A stretch of DNA of 64,000 bases from Aureibaculum algae (GCF_006065315.1 NZ_CP040749.1:248001-312000); one strand, 5' to 3'. Numbered from the stretch's first letter, positions 35,295 through 44,977 are shown. The notes: generated by a model not told the origin, from the letters alone. Program-made: numbers and translations.

Positions 35295-37052
35295 ATGAAC
35301 TTTAAGTCAAACAAAATTATTTCAAGGTTACCCAAGCACTTGCAATCATTTGTAATACGTCAACCTTACAATGAATATACAAGTCAAAATCAAGCAGTTT
35401 GGCGATATGTAATGCGAAAAAACATTGATTATTTATCAAAAGTTGCACATGAATCTTATATTCCTGGCTTGAAGAAAGCAGGAATATCTGTCAATTCTAT
35501 TCCTAAAATGCAAGGGATGAATCGGATCTTAAAAGACTTGGGATGGGCGGCAGTATCGGTAGATGGTTTTATACCTCCAAATGCTTTTATGGAGTTTCAA
35601 GCGTACAACACGTTAGTGATTGCTGCCGATATCAGAACTGTTGATCACATAGAATATACACCTGCTCCAGATATTATTCATGAAGCGGCGGGTCATGCTC
35701 CTATTATTGCGAATCCAGAATATGCAGAATATTTAAGACGTTTTGGAGAAATTGGAAGTAAGGCTATTTCATCGGCTAAAGATTTTGAATTATATGAAGC
35801 TATTAGGCATTTATCAATTATAAAAGAAGACCCGAATACTAGTGAAAAAGAGATTGCGAAGGCAGATAAACAAGTTGCTGAAGTTGTTGATAGCATGACG
35901 GAGTTGAGTGAAATGGCAAAAATTAGAAACCTACATTGGTGGACTGTTGAATATGGACTGATAGGCTCATTAGAAAATTCTAAAATTTATGGTGCAGGGT
36001 TGTTATCTTCTATTGGCGAAAGTCAATGGTGTATGAGTGACAAAGTAAAAAAAGTACCGTATTCAATAGAAGCAGCTGATACTGATTTTGATATCACAAA
36101 ACCGCAGCCTCAGTTATTTGTAACTCCAGACTTTGCTCATTTAAGTATGGTGTTAGAAGAATATGCTAATAAAATGGCATTACGAAAAGGAGGGTTAAAA
36201 GGACTGAATAAGTTGATAGATTCTAAAATTTTAGGAACGATTGAGTTAAGTACAGGTATACAAATTTCAGGTAATTTTGAGGATGTAATAGTTGATGAAA
36301 ATAATAATCCCGTTTATTTTAAAACAAATGGAGGTACGGCATTAGCGTATAAAAATAAAGAATTGATTGGGCACAGTAAGGCCTATCATACCGATGGCTT
36401 TAGTTCTGCTATTGGTAAATTAAAAGGTATAAATATTGCCATTGAAGATATGTCGCCTACAGATTTAGAGGCGTACGGTATATATGAAGGTAAAATAGTA
36501 AATCTTAAGTTTGAAGGTAATATTACGGTAACAGGTGAAATTATAACAGGTAAAAGAAACCTGAAAGGTAAAATAATTCTTATTTCATTCAAAAACTGTA
36601 CTGTTAAACATAAAGAAAAAGTGTTATTTCATCCTAACTGGGGTATTTTTGATATGGCAGTTGGTAAAGAAGTTGTTTCTGCATATTCTGGTGTTGCAGA
36701 TCCTGAAAATTTTGGTTTGATTTATGACGTGCCTAAAGAAAAGACACATAAAATTAAATATTCTGAGAAAGATAAAAAACTTCATGGTTTATACGATGAA
36801 GTACGTAAAATTAGAGAGAAAGGAAGAATTAACTATATTCGGTTAGAAGAAATTTTTATTTTGTTAAAGTTAGAATTTCCTAATGATTGGTTGTTGCCTT
36901 TAGAAATGACCGAATTGGTTTATAATGAAAATTCTCAATTTAAAAGAAACATGATTAATTATTTAGAATCCTTGGCGGAAAATACTGAGATAGCTCATTT
37001 AATTAATGGCGGAATTGAATTGTTGGAAAAGGAAATGAAGAGGGTGATATGA
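35295..37052 (+). CDS. Biopterin-type aromatic amino acid hydroxylase family protein
   Basis: The protein has 585 residues. The N-terminal ~280 carry the aromatic amino acid hydroxylase core: the iron site DIIHEAAGHAP (two His), the later Glu in WWTVEYGLIG, and LLSSIGESQW. The C-terminal ~280 residues form an extra region seen in long Bacteroidota members of the family; its role is unknown. The likely reaction is Phe to Tyr hydroxylation with a pterin and O2, although substrate choice cannot be read. CACTAATTACACTAAT at 35281-35296 overlaps the start and resembles the repeat around the GxxExxY gene. Confidence 0.88.
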   Translation: MNFKSNKIISRLPKHLQSFVIRQPYNEYTSQNQAVWRYVMRKNIDYLSKVAHESYIPGLKKAGISVNSIPKMQGMNRILKDLGWAAVSVDGFIPPNAFMEFQAYNTLVIAADIRTVDHIEYTPAPDIIHEAAGHAPIIANPEYAEYLRRFGEIGSKAISSAKDFELYEAIRHLSIIKEDPNTSEKEIAKADKQVAEVVDSMTELSEMAKIRNLHWWTVEYGLIGSLENSKIYGAGLLSSIGESQWCMSDKVKKVPYSIEAADTDFDITKPQPQLFVTPDFAHLSMVLEEYANKMALRKGGLKGLNKLIDSKILGTIELSTGIQISGNFEDVIVDENNNPVYFKTNGGTALAYKNKELIGHSKAYHTDGFSSAIGKLKGINIAIEDMSPTDLEAYGIYEGKIVNLKFEGNITVTGEIITGKRNLKGKIILISFKNCTVKHKEKVLFHPNWGIFDMAVGKEVVSAYSGVADPENFGLIYDVPKEKTHKIKYSEKDKKLHGLYDEVRKIREKGRINYIRLEEIFILLKLEFPNDWLLPLEMTELVYNENSQFKRNMINYLESLAENTEIAHLINGGIELLEKEMKRVI

Positions 37053-37125
37053 TGAGATGGTTAAGCGGTTTTTATTGTCTTAATTTATATTGTTAAAAAC
37101 CCTTTTTTGGACTTGTTACAAATTT

Positions 37126-37740
37126 TCAAAGCTCTAGCTCAAAGAGATTCTTTTCATCTGTAATTGGAGTTTCCTCATATTTCAAAGTCCATCCTAATTC
37201 TTTGGTCAACACATAAAAGTTCGTAAGTTCCTCTAATAATCTCGTTTTTGCATTTTTTTGCAAATCAGATTTTTGTAATTTCTTAATGAGTGAGGCTTTT
37301 ATCGTTTCTTTAATGTCGTTATAATCCTTTGCTTCAAAAGGGTTAAAATAATCAGCTTGAATATCATAGTACTCTAAATCGGGACTAATAGAAATCTCTT
37401 CTTTTGGGATACTGATTATTTGTAGCGTTTTTGTGGCCTCATCAATTTTATATTCAATTTTACTTAAATCGTAAGAAATGGTTACATCGGCATTAACTAC
37501 AACCAATGCTTTTTTATCTGCAGTTATATATTCGGTAAATAATGCTTTAGAATTTTTGTAGTTAAATACTTCACTAAAATGGCCTTCAGTGACAATAAGT
37601 TTACCCACATTTTTAATCTGCTCTTGTATTAACATTGAGTTTTCATACAAAATAGATTGATCATCTTTTTTATTTTCGCAATATCGAAAAATGAAAACAA
37701 AAAGCAGGGTAATAATTATGCCTAATAGGACTTTCTTCAT
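37126..37740 (-). CDS. DUF4230 membrane-anchored protein
   Basis: These 204 residues have an N-terminal membrane segment (about 4-20) followed by a soluble DUF4230 domain (SMLIQEQIKNVGKLIVTEGH and FNPFEAKDYNDIKETIKASL). The family is common in Bacteroidota and has no known activity. It stands alone, with the pyk gene upstream on the same strand across a 172-base gap that contains a GC-rich hairpin. Confidence 0.82.
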   Translation of the reverse strand: MKKVLLGIIITLLFVFIFRYCENKKDDQSILYENSMLIQEQIKNVGKLIVTEGHFSEVFNYKNSKALFTEYITADKKALVVVNADVTISYDLSKIEYKIDEATKTLQIISIPKEEISISPDLEYYDIQADYFNPFEAKDYNDIKETIKASLIKKLQKSDLQKNAKTRLLEELTNFYVLTKELGWTLKYEETPITDEKNLFELEL

Positions 37741-37878
37741 TAAAATGATATTTATTAGATAAAATTGACTTTAGGTGTAAGCGGAAACTATTGATACTCC
37801 TATAAACGAGATTTCTGTCGCTTCAGAATTGCTGCTAAAACTTAGTTTATAATACGTTGAGCTTCTGTAACAAAAATA

Positions 37879-37900
37879 TACCCTCCCAAAAGGGAGGGTA
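37879..37900 (-). terminator. GC-rich hairpin, likely pyk terminator
   Basis: TACCCTCCC-AAAA-GGGAGGGTA forms a perfect 9-bp stem 13 bases after the pyk stop. In the pyk direction it is followed by TATTTTTG, which fits a rho-independent terminator. It is also a member of the dispersed hairpin set. Confidence 0.55.
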
Positions 37901-37912
37901 AGAAAGGTGTTT

Positions 37913-39340
37913 TTATTCTATTTGACTAACTCTCATAGTATTTGCCATACCGTGTGCTTTTACAGGCATAGAGGTAATGTTTATAACATAATCTCCTTTA
38001 TTGGCATAACCTTTTGTTACTGCTATTTCGTTAATGTCATCTACGGTGTCATCGGTGCTTTTCATCTCGTCATAGAAGTGAGCTTTTACGCCCCATAATA
38101 AATTAAGCATGGCTAATATTCTTCTGTTGTTAGAAAAAGCCATGATATGAGTTTTTGGTCTCCATGCAGAAATTTGAAACGCCGTATAACCACTATTGGT
38201 TAAAGTTGTTATCACTGTAGCTCCTATATCATCAGCCATTTTAGCTGCTTGGTAACATATTGTTTTAGAAATAAAACGTTCGTTTACACTTCTAATAAAA
38301 GAGTCAGATCTTGTAATTAAAGGTGAATCTTCTACATTTTCAATTATCGATCTTATTTTTTGAATTACTTCAACAGGAAATTCTCCTACAGATGTTTCAC
38401 CAGATAGCATTACTGCATCTGCACCATCCATAATTGAATTGGCAACATCATTTACCTCAGCTCTTGTAGGAACTTGACTGGTAATCATGCTTTCCATCAT
38501 TTGAGTTGCAATAATTACAGGAATTCTTGCTTTTTTAGCTTGAAGAACTAATTTTTTCTGAATTAACGGAACTTTTTCCATTTCAACTTCAACACCTAAA
38601 TCACCTCTGGCAACCATTAAACCATCACAATGCGGTGTAATACTTCCAATTCTGGCAACGGCTTCTGGCTTTTCTATTTTTGCCATTATAGGAATTCTAA
38701 AATCAGAATGTTCAGTAATTAATGCCCTTAACTCTATTAAATCTTCTGCATGTCTTACGAAAGAAAGTGCGATCCAATCCACTTCCATTTCAATAGCAAA
38801 AAGAGCATCTTTTTTATCTTTATCTGTAAGTGCAGGTTGAGAAATAGCAGTATTAGGTAAGTTAACACCCTTTTTAGATTTTAATTTACCACCACGTAAA
38901 ACTTCAGTAAGTACTTCATTTTTACCATTAGTACTAATAACTTTAAATAAAAGTTTACCATCATCAACTAAAATACTTTCCCCAGGTTTTACATCTTGAG
39001 GAAATTTTTGATAGGTCATGTAGGCTCTTTCTTTAGTTCCTTCACACTTATCAGTAGTAAATATAAATTGGTCTCCTTTATTTAATTTGACTTTTTCCTC
39101 CATTACACCAACGCGTAATTTAGGACCTTGTAAATCAGCTAAAACGGCTACATTATAACCTAATTTCTGATTTATCTCTCTTATCATTTTTATTTTCTCA
39201 GCTACATTTTCATAATCTGCATGAGAAAAATTCACTCTAAAAACATTAACCCCTACAGTCATCATTTCTTCTATGATCTCATATGTATCACAAGCTGGTC
39301 CTAAGGTGGCTACTATTTTTGTTTTTTTTCTATTTCGCAT
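37913..39340 (-). CDS. pyk: Pyruvate kinase
   Basis: This 475-residue glycolytic enzyme makes pyruvate and ATP from phosphoenolpyruvate and ADP. Motifs include KIVATLGPAC at the N-terminus, VFRVNFSHA, the signature IMAKIEKPEA with the catalytic Lys, VARGDLGVE, and TQMMESM. The length is normal. It is the last gene of the acpP-fabF-rnc-IPExxxVDY-pyk cluster, with a 3-base gap to the gene before it. Confidence 0.96.
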   Translation of the reverse strand: MRNRKKTKIVATLGPACDTYEIIEEMMTVGVNVFRVNFSHADYENVAEKIKMIREINQKLGYNVAVLADLQGPKLRVGVMEEKVKLNKGDQFIFTTDKCEGTKERAYMTYQKFPQDVKPGESILVDDGKLLFKVISTNGKNEVLTEVLRGGKLKSKKGVNLPNTAISQPALTDKDKKDALFAIEMEVDWIALSFVRHAEDLIELRALITEHSDFRIPIMAKIEKPEAVARIGSITPHCDGLMVARGDLGVEVEMEKVPLIQKKLVLQAKKARIPVIIATQMMESMITSQVPTRAEVNDVANSIMDGADAVMLSGETSVGEFPVEVIQKIRSIIENVEDSPLITRSDSFIRSVNERFISKTICYQAAKMADDIGATVITTLTNSGYTAFQISAWRPKTHIMAFSNNRRILAMLNLLWGVKAHFYDEMKSTDDTVDDINEIAVTKGYANKGDYVINITSMPVKAHGMANTMRVSQIE

Positions 39341-39343
39341 ATA

Positions 39344-39805
39344 TTAAAATATTAAATAATCTTTAGATTTTAAGGTTTGTGGAATAACATTAAATGAAGT
39401 TATTACTCCTTTTATACTTTTTATTTTTTTGATCAATTGAAATTCATCGAATTCAGTTTCTCCATTAATTTTTAGAAAATAATCAATTTCTTTTTTTTCA
39501 TTAATTAAATAATTTATTTTAGATTCTTCTTTAAACAAATCATTTGCATTAATACTCACCGATGTATAAATGAGTTTATTGGCTAATAATGACCATGAAC
39601 TGAAACTAGAACTACATTCATAATCGAAAAAAGTAAATGTACAGTTTTTGTCTTTAAATGAAAGTCCTTCTGGTTGACAATTCAATCTGATATTAAATTC
39701 TCTATTCAGTAAATAGGCAAGTCTGTAATCTTCTAAAGTACTATTAATTGCTATTAAGGTGTAATCATGTTCAAATTCAAATCCTAATGATAGTACTTTA
39801 GTCAT
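39344..39805 (-). CDS. IPExxxVDY family protein
   Basis: From ATG 39803-39805 the protein has 153 residues. The naming motif is present in a diverged form (INEKKEIDYFLKI for IPExxxVDY) at about residues 110-122. The family is typical of Flavobacteriia and is usually encoded between rnc and pyk, as here. No biochemical function is known. A TTG two codons upstream is possible, but the ATG is preferred. Confidence 0.85.
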   Translation of the reverse strand: MTKVLSLGFEFEHDYTLIAINSTLEDYRLAYLLNREFNIRLNCQPEGLSFKDKNCTFTFFDYECSSSFSSWSLLANKLIYTSVSINANDLFKEESKINYLINEKKEIDYFLKINGETEFDEFQLIKKIKSIKGVITSFNVIPQTLKSKDYLIF

Positions 39806-39896
39806 AATCAAAACAATTTATGCGAAAATAATGATTGTTTTATAGAAAAGAGAAAATATTTACGAAATCCTTGTAGTAAACTACACGAATTGTAAA

Positions 39897-40631
39897 TTAT
39901 AATGAAATTACGTCTTGTAATCTAAAATATGCACGTTTAGATGCTATTTCTTCTGCTTTTTTCTTAGATGTTGCTCTTCCTTTTGCTAAAATCTTATTGT
40001 CTACAAATAACTTTACACTAAAGTGTTTAATAGTATCATTTCCGGTGTCCTCATAAACTTCATAATTAATATGTTTTTTAACTTTCTGACACCATTCTAT
40101 AAGTACACTTTTGTAACTGGTAATTTTGCCTTCTAACCGCTCAATATCAACATATGGTTCAATTACGGTTCTATTAATAAATTTTTGACAAGCTTCATGC
40201 CCTTTATCAATATAAACAGCCCCAACTAATGACTCAAACATGTTACCATGTACATTGTCTCCAAAATTCTTCTTGGGTACATTACTGTCAATTAAATTAA
40301 TTAAGGCTAAGTCTCTTCCAATTTCATTTAAGTGTTCACGGCTTACAATTTTAGAACGTAATTGAGTAAGGTCTCCTTCAGAACCTGCAGGAATTTCTTT
40401 AAATAAGTATAATGCTATTGTTGAGCTTAAAATGGCATCTCCTAAAAATTCTAATCTTTCGTAATTTAAAGGGATTCCTTTTTCCGTCTTTTTTTTAACA
40501 GAACTGTGTGTGAATGCTTTTCTATAGTATTTCAGATCATTCGGTCTAAAACCTAGAATTTTTCTTATTGTAGCCAAAAACTTCTCGTCCTGTTCAGAGC
40601 GAGATTTTAAGATGTTGCTAATAAAACTCAT
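39897..40631 (-). CDS. rnc: Ribonuclease III
   Basis: This 244-residue double-strand RNA endonuclease acts in rRNA and mRNA processing. The signature is NYERLEFLGDAIL, with the later catalytic Glu in NMFESLVGAVYID. A double-stranded RNA-binding domain (about 165-235) ends in GRATSKKKAEEIASKRA. It starts 7 bases after fabF, consistent with co-transcription. Confidence 0.95.
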   Translation of the reverse strand: MSFISNILKSRSEQDEKFLATIRKILGFRPNDLKYYRKAFTHSSVKKKTEKGIPLNYERLEFLGDAILSSTIALYLFKEIPAGSEGDLTQLRSKIVSREHLNEIGRDLALINLIDSNVPKKNFGDNVHGNMFESLVGAVYIDKGHEACQKFINRTVIEPYVDIERLEGKITSYKSVLIEWCQKVKKHINYEVYEDTGNDTIKHFSVKLFVDNKILAKGRATSKKKAEEIASKRAYFRLQDVISL

Positions 40632-40638
40632 TTTCTAT

Positions 40639-41892
40639 TTAAGCGTCTAGCTTCTTGAAAACTACACATGCATTATGTCCTCCAAATCCAAAGGTATTAC
40701 TCATAACCACTTTAACATCTCTTTTTTGAGCTTTGTTAAGTGTTAAGTTAAGGCTTGGGTCAATATTTTCATCTACAGTAGTATGATTGATTGTTGGAGG
40801 AACAATACCATGCTTTATAGATAATATTGAGGAAATAGCTTCAATAGCACCAGCAGCACCCAATAAATGCCCAGTCATGGACTTGGTTGAGTTGATGTTA
40901 ATGTTTTTAGCATGTTCTCCAAAAACTTCTTTTATAGCCTTAAGTTCTGCTACATCGCCCAATGGAGTAGAAGTACCATGTGTGTTAATAGCGTCAACGT
41001 CTTCAGGTTTTAAACCTGAGTTTTCCAAGCAATTTTTCATCACAACAATTACGCCTCTTCCTTCCGGATGAGGTGCTGTCATATGATAAGCATCGGAAGA
41101 TAAACCTCCACCAATAAGTTCAGCGTAAATTTTTGCTCCTCTTGCTTTTGCATATTCATATTCTTCCAAAACAATTGCCCCAGCACCTTCTCCTAATACA
41201 AAGCCATCTCTAGTGGCGTCAAAAGGTCTTGAAGCTGTTTCTGGACTATCATTTCTTGTTGATAATGCGTGCATGGCGTTAAAACCACCCATTCCTGCCA
41301 TAGTTACAGCAGCTTCACTACCACCAGTAACAATTACATCACAATGTCCTAAACGGATGTAATTCAAGGCATCGAACATCGCATTTGCAGAAGATGCACA
41401 AGCTGAAACAGTTGTATAGTTGGGTCCCATAAATCCATATTTGATTGAGATATTACCTGGGGCAATATCGGCAATCATTTTAGGGATAAAGAAAGGGTTG
41501 AATCTTGGCGTACCATCTCCACTTCCAAAATTTAAAACTTCATTTTGAAAAGTTTCGAGGCCTCCAATACCTGCTCCCCAAATTACGCCTACGCGTTCTT
41601 TGTTTAAGGTTTCTAAGTCTAATCCTGAATCTAAAATAGCTTCGTCAGAGGCTACCATAGCATACTGGGTAAACTTATCCATTTTACGTGCCTCCTTTCT
41701 GTCAAAAAAGTCAGTAGGATTAAAATTTTTGATTTCACATGCAAACTGAGTTTTAAACTTGGTTGCGTCAAAATGGGTAATAGGTGCTGCACCACTAACG
41801 CCGTTTACTAAACTATTCCAGTAAGCGTCAACGGTATTACCAATTGGTGTTAAAGCCCCTAGTCCGGTTACAACTACTCGTTTTAATTCCAT
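40639..41892 (-). CDS. fabF: 3-oxoacyl-[acyl-carrier-protein] synthase II
   Basis: This 417-residue condensing enzyme of fatty acid elongation has the catalytic Cys in TVSACASSANAM (about residue 165), the His in NTHGTSTPLGD, the Lys in STKSMTGHLLGAAG and the second His in that motif, and SNTFGFGGHNA at the C-terminus. It is encoded 91 bases after acpP on the same strand, the usual pairing. Confidence 0.96.
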   Translation of the reverse strand: MELKRVVVTGLGALTPIGNTVDAYWNSLVNGVSGAAPITHFDATKFKTQFACEIKNFNPTDFFDRKEARKMDKFTQYAMVASDEAILDSGLDLETLNKERVGVIWGAGIGGLETFQNEVLNFGSGDGTPRFNPFFIPKMIADIAPGNISIKYGFMGPNYTTVSACASSANAMFDALNYIRLGHCDVIVTGGSEAAVTMAGMGGFNAMHALSTRNDSPETASRPFDATRDGFVLGEGAGAIVLEEYEYAKARGAKIYAELIGGGLSSDAYHMTAPHPEGRGVIVVMKNCLENSGLKPEDVDAINTHGTSTPLGDVAELKAIKEVFGEHAKNININSTKSMTGHLLGAAGAIEAISSILSIKHGIVPPTINHTTVDENIDPSLNLTLNKAQKRDVKVVMSNTFGFGGHNACVVFKKLDA

Positions 41893-41983
41893 ATGAATAA
41901 GAAAGGTTCTTTGATTGATGATAAAGATACAAGCAAACCACTAAAATGATTTGCTTGTATCTCCTGTTTTAAGTATCTTTAGA

Positions 41984-42220
41984 TTACTTTTTAGCTTCTT
42001 CTATATAGCTGATTGCTTGACCTACAGTTCCGATATTTTCTGCTTGATCGTCTGGGATTTGAATATCAAATTCTTTTTCAAATTCCATAATTAACTCTAC
42101 AGTATCTAAAGAATCTGCTCCTAAATCGTTAGTAAAGTTAGCTTCATTAGTTACTTCATTCTCGTCAACGCCTAGTTTGTCAACGATAATAGCCTTTACT
42201 CTTGATGCAATGTCTGACAT
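41984..42220 (-). CDS. acpP: Acyl carrier protein
   Basis: This acidic protein of 78 residues has the phosphopantetheine attachment Ser in [15 protein letters not shown]. It carries acyl chains for fatty acid synthesis and works with FabF encoded next. The promoter box and an 11-bp inverted repeat lie upstream (42245-42294). Confidence 0.96.
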   Translation of the reverse strand: MSDIASRVKAIIVDKLGVDENEVTNEANFTNDLGADSLDTVELIMEFEKEFDIQIPDDQAENIGTVGQAISYIEEAKK

Positions 42221-42244
42221 AATTTTTATAATTTTTTAATTTAA

Positions 42245-42294
42245 TTATTGGCAAAAATATAAAACTTTAAGTTAAATAACTCATTTGCCAATAA
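42245..42294 (-). promoter_or_regulatory. acpP promoter with an inverted repeat
   Basis: The -7 box reads TATTTTTG on the minus strand (42252-42259), 31 bases upstream of the ATG. It overlaps the left arm of a perfect 11-bp inverted repeat, TTATTGGCAAA (42245-42255) and TTTGCCAATAA (42284-42294), separated by 28 bases. The arms are 39 bases apart centre to centre, close to four helix turns, which suits a regulator binding twice. No known fatty acid regulator site is identified. Confidence 0.45.
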
Positions 42295-42397
42295 AATATG
42301 AGGACTAATTTAAAAAAAATAGTTTAACTTTTAGATTATTCCTCGGTATTTGTTAATAATAATTCTTTTTTTTGTGATACAAATTTACATAATAATA

Positions 42398-42964
42398 ATG
42401 AAAAGAATTGTTATTTTGGCCTCAGGCTCCGGAACCAATGCCGAGAATATTATCAAGTATTTTCAAAAAAGTAATGTTATTGCTATAACACAAGTGCTGT
42501 CAAACAAGAAGGATGCCAAAGTTTTGGAAAGGGCTAAAAGATTGAATGTCAGTAGTGCTAGTTTTGATCGAGATGCATTTTATAAATCAGATAAGGTTTT
42601 AGATATTTTAAAAACAGAAGCAGACTATATCGTTTTGGCTGGGTTTTTATGGAAAATTCCTGAAAATATTATTGAAGCTTTCGCGAATAAAATCATAAAT
42701 ATTCACCCCGCATTATTACCCAAATATGGAGGGAAAGGAATGTATGGAGATAATGTACATAAATCAGTTGTTGCAAACAAAGAAGATGAAACTGGAATAA
42801 CCATTCATTTTGTAAATGAAAATTATGATGAAGGTGCCATTATTTTTCAGGCGAAAGTTAAAGTCGAAGCAACTGATACTTTTGAAGATGTTGCTAAAAA
42901 GGTACATCAATTAGAATATGAACATTTTCCGACAATAATTGAAGAAGTTATCACTAAAGGATAA
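42398..42964 (+). CDS. purN: Phosphoribosylglycinamide formyltransferase
   Basis: From ATG 42398 the protein has 188 residues. It transfers a formyl group from 10-formyl-THF to GAR in purine synthesis. Motifs are ILASGSGTNAENI, NIHPALLPKYGG with the catalytic Asn/His, and the Asp in FVNENYDEGAIIFQ. A frame extension to 42350 is hydrophobic and unlike the family. The gene is divergent from acpP. Confidence 0.95.
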   Translation: MKRIVILASGSGTNAENIIKYFQKSNVIAITQVLSNKKDAKVLERAKRLNVSSASFDRDAFYKSDKVLDILKTEADYIVLAGFLWKIPENIIEAFANKIINIHPALLPKYGGKGMYGDNVHKSVVANKEDETGITIHFVNENYDEGAIIFQAKVKVEATDTFEDVAKKVHQLEYEHFPTIIEEVITKG

Positions 42965-42981
42965 AGTATAATTTTTGGATT

Positions 42982-42997
42982 GTCCCCTTGAGGGGAC
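42982..42997 (+). repeat. GC-rich hairpin after purN
   Basis: GTCCCCT-TG-AGGGGAC, a 7-bp stem starting 18 bases after the purN stop. A GTTTTTAC run follows 10 bases later, so it may also end purN transcripts. It belongs to the dispersed hairpin set. Confidence 0.45.
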
Positions 42998-43036
42998 TAT
43001 AGGGGTGTTTTTACTCTAATTTTAATCCTATTTGTT

Positions 43037-43669
43037 ATGGCTAAAAAGAAGTTTTACGTAGTGTGGAAAGGAAAGAAAACAGGCGTTTTCACCTCATGGA
43101 ATACGTGTAAAAAACAAATTGATGGTTTTGCAGGAGCTCAATATAAATCCTTTGCTTCTAAAGAGGCGGCAGAAAAAGCCATTAAAGGAAATTATGAAGA
43201 CTATAAAGGGAAGGATACGAAAAAAGTAATACTCTCAGCAGCGGAATTAAAACAAATTGGGAAGCCAATTGTGCCCTCTATCTCAGTTGATGCAGCTTGT
43301 AGTGGAAATCCTGGAAAAATGGAGTACAGAGGCGTAGAAACGAATTCAAAGTCTCAATTATTTATTCAAGGCCCGTTTGAAAAAGGCACCAATAATATTG
43401 GTGAATTTTTAGCTTTGGTACACGGTTTGGGCTATTTAAAACAAAAAAAGATTAATTTACCCATTTACTCTGACTCTAGAATCGCCATGAGTTGGGTTAA
43501 AAAAGGACAATGCCGCACCAATTTGCAAATTACCGACGAAAATAAACCTTTATTCGACATGATTAAACGTGCCGAAAAGTGGTTAAAAGAAAATACCTAT
43601 ACCACACCTATTTTAAAATGGGAAACCAAAGCTTGGGGTGAAATTCCTGCCGATTTTGGAAGGAAATAG
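43037..43669 (+). CDS. Viroplasmin-domain ribonuclease H
   Basis: This 210-residue protein has an N-terminal viroplasmin/hybrid-binding domain (about 1-50, KFYVVWKGKKTGVFTSWNTC) and an RNase H domain (about 75-210). Acidic residues are seen in SVDAACSGNPG, NNIGEFLALVHG and YSDSRIA. The last acidic position probably lies in EIPADFGRK. It would cut RNA in RNA-DNA hybrids. The GNPGKMEY stretch shows the variant loop seen in Bacteroidota copies. Its stop at 43667-43669 abuts the stop of sufS directly, so the two convergent genes share no spacer. Confidence 0.87.
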   Translation: MAKKKFYVVWKGKKTGVFTSWNTCKKQIDGFAGAQYKSFASKEAAEKAIKGNYEDYKGKDTKKVILSAAELKQIGKPIVPSISVDAACSGNPGKMEYRGVETNSKSQLFIQGPFEKGTNNIGEFLALVHGLGYLKQKKINLPIYSDSRIAMSWVKKGQCRTNLQITDENKPLFDMIKRAEKWLKENTYTTPILKWETKAWGEIPADFGRK

Positions 43670-44890
43670 TTAACTCAACATCCCTTTAGCTCGTTTCACA
43701 GCAACAACCAGCGTGTCAACTTCTTCTTTGGTATTATAAAAAGCAAAAGAGGCACGTACTGTTCCTGGAATTTTGAAAAAATCCATAATAGGCTGTGCAC
43801 AATGATGACCCGTACGCACAGCAACACCTAGTTTATCGACTATTGAGCCAATATCATAAGGATGAATTCCTTCAATATTAAAGGAAATAACGGAAGTTTT
43901 GGCTCCCGAAACGTCGGGGCCGTAAATTTTTAGTCCATCGATCTCTAAAAGTTTATCGGTGGCGTATTTTAATAATTCATTTTCATAATTGGCAATATTG
44001 TCAAAACCAATAGCATTCATATAGTCAATAGCTATACCAAAAGCAATACCACCACAAATGTTGGGTGTACCTGCTTCAAATTTATGAGGTAAGCCCGCAT
44101 AGGTTGTTTTTTCAAAAGAAACTTCAGCAATCATTTCACCACCACCTTGGTAAGGTGGTAATTTATTTAGCCAGTCTTCTTTTCCATATAAAAAACCAGC
44201 ACCTGTTGGTCCACACATTTTATGGGCAGAAGCTACATAGAAATCAACATCTAAAGCTTGTAAATCTGCTTTTATATGCGGGGTTGCCTGTGCTCCGTCT
44301 ATTAAAACTGCCGCACCCACATCGTGGGCTTTTTGTATGATTTCTTTTATCGGGTTTATGGTACCCAATGCATTAGAAATATGATTTACAAAGACTAATT
44401 TGGTATTTTCTGAAAGTAAATTGTCGTAGGCATCCATTATTAATTCCCCTTCCATATTCATGGGAATTACTTTTAAAACAGCTCCCGTACGTTCGCAAAG
44501 CATTTGCCAAGGCACAATATTGGAATGATGTTCCAACGCAGATACAATAATCTCATCTCCTGTTTTTAAAATTGAAGAAAATCCATTTGCTACTAAATTA
44601 ATGCCATGTGTTGTACCTGAAGTAAAAATAATTTCATGGGCATGTTCGGCATTAAAATGATGCCGTATTTTCTGACGAGCCTGTTCGTAAGCATCAGTTG
44701 CTTCTTGGCTCAATGTATGCACCCCGCGGTGGATGTTAGCATTGTAATTGCTATAATAATCTACAATGGAATCAATTACAAGTTGAGGTGTTTGAGACGT
44801 AGCTGCATTGTCTAAATATACTAACGGGTAACCGTTAACTTTTCGTTTTAGAATAGGAAAATCCGCTCTTATTTTTTCAATATCAAACAT
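43670..44890 (-). CDS. sufS: Cysteine desulfurase SufS
   Basis: This 406-residue PLP enzyme takes sulfur from cysteine for Fe-S cluster assembly. Seen residues are HSNIVPWQ, the PLP Lys in ASAHKMCGPTG, and the active Cys in RTGHHCAQP. Group II features are intact. In many Flavobacteriia sufS directly follows sufD. Here it is 8.7 kb away from sufD on the same strand, with an efflux cassette and a serine hydrolase gene in between. No sufE is visible next to it. Confidence 0.95.
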   Translation of the reverse strand: MFDIEKIRADFPILKRKVNGYPLVYLDNAATSQTPQLVIDSIVDYYSNYNANIHRGVHTLSQEATDAYEQARQKIRHHFNAEHAHEIIFTSGTTHGINLVANGFSSILKTGDEIIVSALEHHSNIVPWQMLCERTGAVLKVIPMNMEGELIMDAYDNLLSENTKLVFVNHISNALGTINPIKEIIQKAHDVGAAVLIDGAQATPHIKADLQALDVDFYVASAHKMCGPTGAGFLYGKEDWLNKLPPYQGGGEMIAEVSFEKTTYAGLPHKFEAGTPNICGGIAFGIAIDYMNAIGFDNIANYENELLKYATDKLLEIDGLKIYGPDVSGAKTSVISFNIEGIHPYDIGSIVDKLGVAVRTGHHCAQPIMDFFKIPGTVRASFAFYNTKEEVDTLVVAVKRAKGMLS

Positions 44891-44977
44891 ATGTCTTTTT
44901 TAGAATGATTCTAAATACAAAACTACAAAATAGAAAATGCTTTTATTTGCTTTGGTCAGTTAATTTTCAAGAAAAAA

